From: Prochlorococcus sp. AG-363-O15
Lineage (GTDB): Bacteria; Cyanobacteriota; Cyanobacteriia; PCC-6307; Cyanobiaceae
Assembly (NCBI GenBank): GCA_003278255.1
Contig: QCFZ01000005.1
Span: 25,824-89,823, forward strand
Length of the DNA stretch: 64,000 nt
Direction of reading: 5' to 3'
Shown here: one piece after another, positions 57,073-64,000 of the stretch
Numbering within the stretch: position 1 is the stretch's first letter
How the letters are laid out: each line of letters begins with the position of its first letter
Translations under genes and position numbers: made by a program
The notes under the pieces: generated by a model
Seen by the model: the letters and a program-made list of their open reading frames with translations, nothing else
What the model was told of the DNA's origin: nothing
Database searches by the model: none

Positions 57073-57981
57073 TTATGTCAGTTTTGCTTGTCGTATTTGC
57101 TTGGCAAGCCCCAGACGTTTAAGGAGTTTGATGTGTTGCCATGTGATATCGAATTCAAACCATCTAAGTCCATGACGAGCACTTTGTGGATGAGCATGAT
57201 GATTGTTGTGCCATCCCTCACCAAATGAGAGGCAAGCAACCCACCAGCAGTTCCTTGAAAGATCTGGAGAATCAAAGTTGCGATAACCAAATGTATGAGT
57301 TGCAGAATTAACAAGCCATGTCACGTGGTAGACCACTACCAGACGTAGTGGTATTGCCCAGAGAACGAGACCTAGACCTCCCCCATGTATTTGATTGCTT
57401 TCTCCAAACCAATAAAGACTTAGCCCTAAAGGAATTTGTAGTAGTAAAAACCAGTGATCTAGCCAACGAAAGAATGGATCAGCTAATAAATCTCCTGCTA
57501 AGCGATCACTATGTTCTAGAGCTGGGATTTCATGGAGCATCCATTCACTATGGCTCCACCAAAACCCTCTTCCTGCATCATGATGATCATTTGGTTGGTC
57601 GGAAAATTTGTGATGATGTCTATGTAGAGCTACCCATTCAATAGGTCCGCTTTGGCAAGCCAATACACCCATCACTACCAATATTCTTTCAACCCAACGA
57701 GGAGTAACAAAACTGCGATGAGCTACTAATCGATGTAAACCAAGGGTCACTCCAATTACGGTTGTCCAATAGAGAAATCCAAATGCTGCAACACCTTGCC
57801 AGCTCCAAAAACGTGGAAGTAGAGCAAATGTCGCGGCAACATGCATCGCAAGCATGAAGCCTGTAGTACCCACTCTGAATTTTCGTTGGGTTGGGGGTAG
57901 TGGCTCACGACGTGAGATTATCCCTGCCCTTAGGCGCAATTCACGAGTGGTCGATTCGTTTTCGGGAACATTGGAAAACAA
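57073..57981 (-). CDS. Acyl-lipid fatty acid desaturase (delta-9-like)
   Basis: His boxes HRLVAHRS, HRHHHKFSD, HNNHHAHPQSARHGL. Confidence 0.95.
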   Translation of the reverse strand: MFSNVPENESTTRELRLRAGIISRREPLPPTQRKFRVGTTGFMLAMHVAATFALLPRFWSWQGVAAFGFLYWTTVIGVTLGLHRLVAHRSFVTPRWVERILVVMGVLACQSGPIEWVALHRHHHKFSDQPNDHHDAGRGFWWSHSEWMLHEIPALEHSDRLAGDLLADPFFRWLDHWFLLLQIPLGLSLYWFGESNQIHGGGLGLVLWAIPLRLVVVYHVTWLVNSATHTFGYRNFDSPDLSRNCWWVACLSFGEGWHNNHHAHPQSARHGLRWFEFDITWQHIKLLKRLGLAKQIRQAKLT

Positions 57982-58088
57982 GATTCACTCCTTGGGTTAG
58001 CGAATACCGCTCTTGAAGCATGCCAAATGGAGCGGATTGAGTAGTAGACCAGTAAATAGCAACATCTAATAGGAACTGTAAACCTCGT

Positions 58089-59402
58089 TTGGGACCTTTT
58101 GTGCAGAACCTCAAGTCAGGTGTAGTTGATGAAGAACGAGCTCGTGAATGGGCTCAAAATCATGTTCGTTCAGTTGCTGATCGATTGAAGTCAAAAACAC
58201 TGGAACGTACTGAAGCAGTAATTCCTTGCCTTGAGAAGGTTTTAGAGGCGTTCGCAATAGAACGTTTAGGTAATCAACATTTTGCGTCTTTGACTGGATA
58301 TGGCCATGGGGATCAAGGGAGAGAAGTTATAGATCGTATTTTTGCAAGGGTATTGGGGGCAGACAAAGCTGCTGTAAGACTTCAATTTGTTAGTGGAACC
58401 CATGCAATAGCAGCTGCGTTATTTGGAGTCTTGAGACCTGGTGATTTGTTCTTATCAATAACAGGTAAGCCTTATGAAACTTTGGAGGAAGTCATTGGTT
58501 TAAGAGGGTCTGGGCAAGGGTCCCTAATTGACTTTGGGATTTTTTATGAAGAATTAGCTTTGTCTAATGAGACCATTATCGATTTCAAGGCGTTAGATCA
58601 AGCTCTCGAAGTGCCTAGAAAAATGTTTTTCATACAACGTAGTTGTGGATATTCATGGCGACCATCTCTTTCCATTGATTTAATCGAAGAGCTTTGTGAA
58701 AGGATTCATCAAAAGCAACCAGATGCAATTTGTTTTGTAGATAACTGTTATGGAGAGTTTGTTGAAGATAGGGAACCCACTGATGTTGGCGCTGATTTGA
58801 TCGCAGGCTCTTTGATTAAGAATCTGGGTGGGACAATTGTTCCTACAGGTGGGTATATAGCTGGCAGATCCGATCTTGTGGAAAAGGCATGCTGTCGTCT
58901 CACTGCTCCTGGAATTGGGAGTCAGGGAGGCATTAGTTTTGATCTGAATCGGCTTGTATTACAGGGTTTATTTCTAGCGCCTCAGATGATTGCCGAATCA
59001 TTAATAGGGGCAGATCTTATATGTGGTGTTTTTGAAGATTTAGGTTTTGCAGTGCAACCTTCAAGTCGTGAGGATCGAGGAGATTTGATTCAAGGGATTC
59101 AATTGGATGATGCAGAGGCGTTGAAAGTGGTTTGTAAAGCTTTTCAGGCTTGTTCGCCTGTTGGTGCATATCTAGAACCTGTGCCCTCTCCAATGCCTGG
59201 ATATGAAAATGATTTAGTAATGGCTGGAGGGACATTCATTGATGGAAGTACCAGTGAGTTTTCCGCGGATGCTCCTCTGAGGCCCCCTTATATTCTTTAT
59301 GTACAAGGAGGCACCCATCGTGCCCACATTCATATTGCTCTTATTCGAGCTTTAGTTGCTTTAACCAAAGCAGGATTCCTTGATTTGCCCCAAACTGGTT
59401 GA
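58089..59402 (+). CDS. PLP-dependent methionine gamma-lyase / aluminium-resistance family protein
   Basis: HFASLTGYGHGDQGREVIDRIFARVLGADKAAVRLQFVSGTHAI; AGSLIKNLGGTIVPTGGYIAGR. Confidence 0.9.
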   Translation: MGPFVQNLKSGVVDEERAREWAQNHVRSVADRLKSKTLERTEAVIPCLEKVLEAFAIERLGNQHFASLTGYGHGDQGREVIDRIFARVLGADKAAVRLQFVSGTHAIAAALFGVLRPGDLFLSITGKPYETLEEVIGLRGSGQGSLIDFGIFYEELALSNETIIDFKALDQALEVPRKMFFIQRSCGYSWRPSLSIDLIEELCERIHQKQPDAICFVDNCYGEFVEDREPTDVGADLIAGSLIKNLGGTIVPTGGYIAGRSDLVEKACCRLTAPGIGSQGGISFDLNRLVLQGLFLAPQMIAESLIGADLICGVFEDLGFAVQPSSREDRGDLIQGIQLDDAEALKVVCKAFQACSPVGAYLEPVPSPMPGYENDLVMAGGTFIDGSTSEFSADAPLRPPYILYVQGGTHRAHIHIALIRALVALTKAGFLDLPQTG

Positions 59403-59419
59403 GTTGTGTTTGGCCCTGA

Positions 59420-59812
59420 TTGATGGCCTTTGATTTTCCCGAACAATTTCGCTTTGCAGATAGCCATGAATACGCCCTGTTGGAGGGGGATTTAGTTCGA
59501 GTAGGTATTAGCGCTTTTGCTGTTGATCAGCTTGGGGACATAGTTTTTGTTGATCTACCAGATGTAGGGACCTCTCTAACAAGAGGAAATGGCTTTGGTT
59601 CAGTTGAATCTGTTAAGGCTGTTGAAGAGATGTATTCACCAATCAGTGGTGAAGTGGTGCAACGCAATGAATCTGTTCTGGCTAGTCCAGAGGAGCTGCA
59701 GAATGATCCTCATGGTGAAGGATGGTTGTTAGTAGTTCGCCCATCTGATCTCACGCAGTTGGGAGAGTTGATGGAAGCGACTGTGTATTCCAATAAGGTG
59801 GCTGCAAGCTAG
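59420..59812 (+). CDS. gcvH: Glycine cleavage system H protein
   Basis: FADSHEYALLEGDLVRVGISAFAVDQLGDIVFVDLP; SVESVKAVEEMYSPISGEV lipoylation site. Confidence 0.97.
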   Translation: MMAFDFPEQFRFADSHEYALLEGDLVRVGISAFAVDQLGDIVFVDLPDVGTSLTRGNGFGSVESVKAVEEMYSPISGEVVQRNESVLASPEELQNDPHGEGWLLVVRPSDLTQLGELMEATVYSNKVAAS

Positions 59813-59880
59813 ATTAATGAAGCAGACTTTATTAGTAATTCATAAGGATTTTCTATCCTTGGAGCATCTTTTGGAAAGTT

Positions 59881-62811
59881 TTGAAAGTGCTTGCAATGCA
59901 GCCTGATAAGGCTTCAGGCATTAGCCATAGTCAGTTTTTACAACGTCATGTTGGTCCTAGCTCTAAGGATCAACATGAAATGCTTCAGATGCTTGGCCAG
60001 GCTGACTTGGATGAATTTGTGTCTTTAGTTATTCCAAATGATATTTTGGAAAAGGATTATTTAGGTGATTGTTTATTAGAAGGATCTGATGAATTCCAAG
60101 CATTAGAAGAATTAAAAGCTATTGCAGCAAAGAATAAGGTCTATAGATCTTTAATTGGACTTGGTTATTATGGAACTATTACTCCTGCTCTTATTCAAAG
60201 ATATATACTTGAAAACCCAGCCTGGTATACGGCTTATACCCCTTATCAAGCAGAAATTTCACAAGGAAGATTAGAAGCACTTTTTAATTTTCAAACACTT
60301 ATTAGTGAGTTAACTGGCCTACCTATTGCTAATGCTTCATTGCTTGATGAAGCTACTGCTGCTGCTGAGGCAATGAGTCTTAGTTATTCAGCTAGAAAGC
60401 AGGCTAATGCAATACGTTTTTTAGTTGATAATGAGGTATTCCCTCAAACTCTTGCAGTATTGCAGACGCGTGCAGAACCTTTGGGGATAGTTTTAGAGAT
60501 TGATGATCCAAAAGATTTTAATTTAGATCAAACAGTTTTTGGTGTTCTTTTACAATTACCAGGTCGAAGTGGTCTGTTGGAAGATCCTTCTCAAGTGATT
60601 GCTGCCTGTAATCAGATTGGTGTTTTGGTCACTGTTGCCATTGATCCTTTGGCACAAGTATTAATTTCTCCTGTAGGCGATCTTGGAGCTGATATTGCAG
60701 TTGGAAGTGTTCAACGCTTTGGGGTTCCTATGGGGTTTGGAGGCCCCCATGCTGCATTCTTTTCTACTAAAGAGACTTTTAAACGCCAGATTCCTGGACG
60801 TTTAATTGGTCAATCAGTTGATGGAGAAGGTCAAACTGCTTTGCGCATGGCATTGCAAACAAGAGAACAACATATTCGCCGAGATAAAGCAACAAGCAAT
60901 ATATGCACTGCTCAAGTTTTGTTGGCAGTTATTTCTTCTTTTTATGCCATCTATCATGGCTCTGAGGGATTGGAAAGAATTGCTAATAGAGTTATTAATT
61001 ATCGAGCAAAATTAGAAGATTGCCTTTTACAACTTGGTTATCATGTGGAGGCAAAATCACGTTTTGATAGTGTCGATGTGTTTTGCAAAGAGGCGCCAAT
61101 CATTCATGATTTGGCAATATCAGAAGGATTGAATCTGAGAATCCTTCCTTTAGGAGTGTCTCTAGATCAATCAACAGGATTTGGAGTTTCTTTTGATGAA
61201 TTAACTACTAACGAGGAATTTAATAAGGTTTGTAGAATCTTAGCTATTGCGAGTAATAAAGTTGATCTAAAATTAAAATCTTTTGATGATACTGATATTA
61301 CTTCTTTGATTAACGTACCTTTACGGCGGAAGCCTTGGCTAACTCAATCTGTATTTTCTAAATATCGGAGTGAAACGGAATTAATGAGATATATAAGTAC
61401 ATTAGCTAATCGAGATTTTTCTTTAATACATGGCATGATCCCTTTGGGAAGCTGCACTATGAAATTAAATGCAGCAGCTGAACTTTTTCCAATAAGTTGG
61501 TCAGAATTTTCTTCTATCCATCCTTTCTGTCCAGATCAACAAGTCGATGGATTTAAAAAGTTAATTAGCGATCTTGAAGAATGGCTTGGATTCTTAACAG
61601 GCTTTTCAGGAGTTTCTTTACAGCCAAATGCAGGTTCTCAAGGTGAACTTGCTGGTCTATTAGTAATTCGTGCATGGCATAGATCTTGTGGTGAGTTGAA
61701 TAGAAATATATGTCTGATCCCCACTAGTGCACATGGTACTAATCCAGCTAGTTCTGTTATGGCAGGTATGCGAGTAGTACCAATTTCTTGTGATGTAGAG
61801 GGTAATATAGATCTTGATGATTTAACTAAAAAGGTTGAAGAGCATTCTGCTCAATTAGCAGCCTTAATGGTAACTTACCCTTCAACACATGGAGTTTTTG
61901 AGCCAAAGATTCGCCAGATTTGTGATTTAATTCATAAGCATAAAGGTCAAGTTTATCTTGATGGGGCAAATCTCAATGCCCAAGTTGGTTTATGTAAACC
62001 AGGATCTTATGGTGCTGATGTTTGTCATTTAAATCTTCATAAGACTTTTTGTATTCCTCACGGAGGTGGAGGACCAGGAATAGGGCCTATAGCAGTTGCA
62101 CCACATTTGACGCCATTTTTACCTTCTCATCCTTTAGCTCGTTGTGGAGGCTCTAAAGGAATTAGTGCAATATCTGCTGCCCCTTGGGGAAATGCTGGCA
62201 TCTTGCCAATTAGTTGGATGTATATGCGAATGATGGGTATTTCGGGTTTGCGTCAGGCAAGTTCTGTAGCTTTACTTTCAGCTAATTATATTGCTCATAA
62301 ATTGCATACTTACTATCCAGTTTTATTTCGTGGGACTAAAGGATTTGTTGCGCATGAGTGTATTTTAGATTTGCGTCCTTTGAAGAAAATAACGGGTATA
62401 GAAGTTGATGACATAGCTAAGCGATTAATGGATTATGGTTTTCATGCGCCAACAGTTAGTTGGCCTGTTACAGGAACTTTGATGATTGAACCTACTGAAA
62501 GCGAGAGTTTGGAGGAAATAAATCGCTTTTGTGAAGCAATGATTGCAATAAGATCTGAAATAAGAGGAATTGAATCAGGAGATTTTGATGAGTCGAATAA
62601 TCCATTACGTCGCGCTCCTCATACTTTAACTGCAGTTACTGCAGAAACTTGGGATCGGCCTTACTCAAGAACTCAAGCTGCTTTTCCATTGTCTGAGCAA
62701 CACCGAAATAAGTTTTGGCCTGCTGTTTCAAGAATCGACAATGCTTTTGGAGATCGCAATTTGATTTGTTCTTGTCCTTCTCTTGAGGAATTTGTAGATC
62801 GAGTTGATTAG
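59881..62811 (+). CDS. gcvP: Glycine dehydrogenase (decarboxylating), P protein; start 59881 or 59896
   Basis: [79 protein letters not shown]. Confidence 0.98.
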   Translation: MKVLAMQPDKASGISHSQFLQRHVGPSSKDQHEMLQMLGQADLDEFVSLVIPNDILEKDYLGDCLLEGSDEFQALEELKAIAAKNKVYRSLIGLGYYGTITPALIQRYILENPAWYTAYTPYQAEISQGRLEALFNFQTLISELTGLPIANASLLDEATAAAEAMSLSYSARKQANAIRFLVDNEVFPQTLAVLQTRAEPLGIVLEIDDPKDFNLDQTVFGVLLQLPGRSGLLEDPSQVIAACNQIGVLVTVAIDPLAQVLISPVGDLGADIAVGSVQRFGVPMGFGGPHAAFFSTKETFKRQIPGRLIGQSVDGEGQTALRMALQTREQHIRRDKATSNICTAQVLLAVISSFYAIYHGSEGLERIANRVINYRAKLEDCLLQLGYHVEAKSRFDSVDVFCKEAPIIHDLAISEGLNLRILPLGVSLDQSTGFGVSFDELTTNEEFNKVCRILAIASNKVDLKLKSFDDTDITSLINVPLRRKPWLTQSVFSKYRSETELMRYISTLANRDFSLIHGMIPLGSCTMKLNAAAELFPISWSEFSSIHPFCPDQQVDGFKKLISDLEEWLGFLTGFSGVSLQPNAGSQGELAGLLVIRAWHRSCGELNRNICLIPTSAHGTNPASSVMAGMRVVPISCDVEGNIDLDDLTKKVEEHSAQLAALMVTYPSTHGVFEPKIRQICDLIHKHKGQVYLDGANLNAQVGLCKPGSYGADVCHLNLHKTFCIPHGGGGPGIGPIAVAPHLTPFLPSHPLARCGGSKGISAISAAPWGNAGILPISWMYMRMMGISGLRQASSVALLSANYIAHKLHTYYPVLFRGTKGFVAHECILDLRPLKKITGIEVDDIAKRLMDYGFHAPTVSWPVTGTLMIEPTESESLEEINRFCEAMIAIRSEIRGIESGDFDESNNPLRRAPHTLTAVTAETWDRPYSRTQAAFPLSEQHRNKFWPAVSRIDNAFGDRNLICSCPSLEEFVDRVD

Positions 62812-62945
62812 GCATCTGCACTAGCATCAACAGCTTTTAGACGTTAAATTTTCATCGAAAACCGAATTTTTGGTTTGATTTCGCTGCTTGTTAGGACTTT
62901 CTCACTATCCTTTACGGCAGCGGTTCATATCGCTGAGGGGACAGC

Positions 62946-63206
62946 ATGAAAAAAAAGCCATCTTCAGGGAGATCTGAATTATTGCTGGTAAATGAGGAAT
63001 TGAATTTACCGGCCTTTGCTGAGGGGTTACAAACTATTTTCAGAGATGGAAAGTCTTTGCAAGTTGAAGGGACCAATGTAATTAGAGTTCCTTTTGGTAT
63101 TCGTCAGCCTCGTAGACAAAGGCCTGAAAGGCCTGAAAGATGGGCAACTTTGGTGATTCCTTTGCAGCCTTTAGGTTCTCCAACTCCTCCACCGCAAGCG
63201 GCTTGA
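62946..63206 (+). CDS. Conserved hypothetical small protein
   Basis: Intact 86-aa ORF preceded by a GAGGGGA Shine-Dalgarno-like sequence. Confidence 0.65.
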   Translation: MKKKPSSGRSELLLVNEELNLPAFAEGLQTIFRDGKSLQVEGTNVIRVPFGIRQPRRQRPERPERWATLVIPLQPLGSPTPPPQAA

Positions 63207-63210
63207 TTGC

Positions 63211-64000
63211 TTAAGCGGCAAAATTTAGAGATTGATCAAGAACTTTGCGGTAATACCCTCTTAATTGGTCAGTAGCGCTTGCCCATCCCCAGCGTTCTGC
63301 CTCATCCCTAGCTGCTTTGCGCATAGTTTGTCTTTCAAGATCATTGCCCAAGAGTCTTTGTGTGGCTTTGATCAGGCTTTCTGAACCATCGTTTTCTCCA
63401 TCAGGGTCATAAAGACAACCGTTGTTTCCGTCAGTAATGATGTCAGGAATCCCTCCTCGATTAGCACCAACCACAGGACATCCAGCGGCCATAGCTTCTA
63501 AAAGAACTAAGCCAAGTGTTTCTGTGCTGGATGGGAAAAGGAAAGCATCTCCACTTGCATAAGCACTAGCAAGTTCTTCCCCACATAGATAGCCCACAAA
63601 GGTAGTTGCTGTATTTTCAAAAATTTTTTCTAATTGTTGGCGATAAGGCCCATCGCCAACAAGCGCTAAACGAGTTTCAGGTAGGGCTTCTAAAACAGGT
63701 TTTATCCGTTCTATTTGTTTTTCAGCTGACAACCTTCCTACATAAATAAGTAGAGCGCCTCTGTCATCATGTTCACCAAGCAGGCGACGACGCATAGCAT
63801 CATTTCGTAAGTCTGGTCGAAAAACTTCTGTATCTACACCGCGTTGCCAGAGTGCTGTGTGTTGAATGCCCTTTTCACTTAGTTCACTAACCATTGCTGT
63901 GGAGGTGCAAAGATTGAGTACTGCCTGGTTATGTGCTGCTTTTAGAAGTTCCCACAGTAAGGGTTCAAGCATGCCCATGCCGTAGTGCTCTAAGTATTTT
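63211..64000 (-). CDS. sqdX: Sulfoquinovosyltransferase-like GT4 glycosyltransferase, truncated by the window edge
   Basis: The frame is open to the right edge (KYLEHYGMGMLEPLLWELLKAAHNQA...); PSSTETLGLVLLEAMAAGCPVVGANRGGIPDII. Confidence 0.85.
   Translation of the reverse strand, partial: KYLEHYGMGMLEPLLWELLKAAHNQAVLNLCTSTAMVSELSEKGIQHTALWQRGVDTEVFRPDLRNDAMRRRLLGEHDDRGALLIYVGRLSAEKQIERIKPVLEALPETRLALVGDGPYRQQLEKIFENTATTFVGYLCGEELASAYASGDAFLFPSSTETLGLVLLEAMAAGCPVVGANRGGIPDIITDGNNGCLYDPDGENDGSESLIKATQRLLGNDLERQTMRKAARDEAERWGWASATDQLRGYYRKVLDQSLNFAA

Overview
The window is a gene-dense, AT-rich stretch of a picocyanobacterial chromosome. Gene content and protein style fit Prochlorococcus, probably a low-light type; that strain-level reading is inference. 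It runs from a truncated sucrose-phosphate synthase at the left edge to a truncated SqdX-like glycosyltransferase at the right edge, with about 50 supported CDSs and one tRNA-Val(UAC). Most genes are core: purT, mraY, argG, rpsF, aroE, dnaK, purU, acnB, DAHP synthase, a sigma-70 factor, ppk, trpD-like, cobA, pabB, queC/queE, pyrG, aspS, gcvT, speB/speE, mazG, valS, ligA, mnmG, dnaB, rplI, desaturase, gcvH/gcvP. I saw no CRISPR array, IS element, prophage or defence island. The items most worth a second look are: (1) a 13-bp hairpin with one bulge that pairs the dnaK Shine-Dalgarno region and ends at the base before the ATG, a possible RNA thermometer; (2) a hairpin that places the likely start codon of DAHP synthase in a stem; (3) a roughly 200-nt nested, rod-like intergenic structure next to a perfect bidirectional terminator, beside a lone phage-style Cys-rich protein upstream of argG; (4) a ppk-to-pyrG interval lacking nirA/narB, with an oversized spacer upstream of cobA that carries a perfect GTA-N8-TAC NtcA-type box; (5) a 31-aa small ORF, absent from the supplied ORF track, downstream of a sprT-like gene. 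No database search or folding program was used. All family names come from recognising protein motifs by eye.
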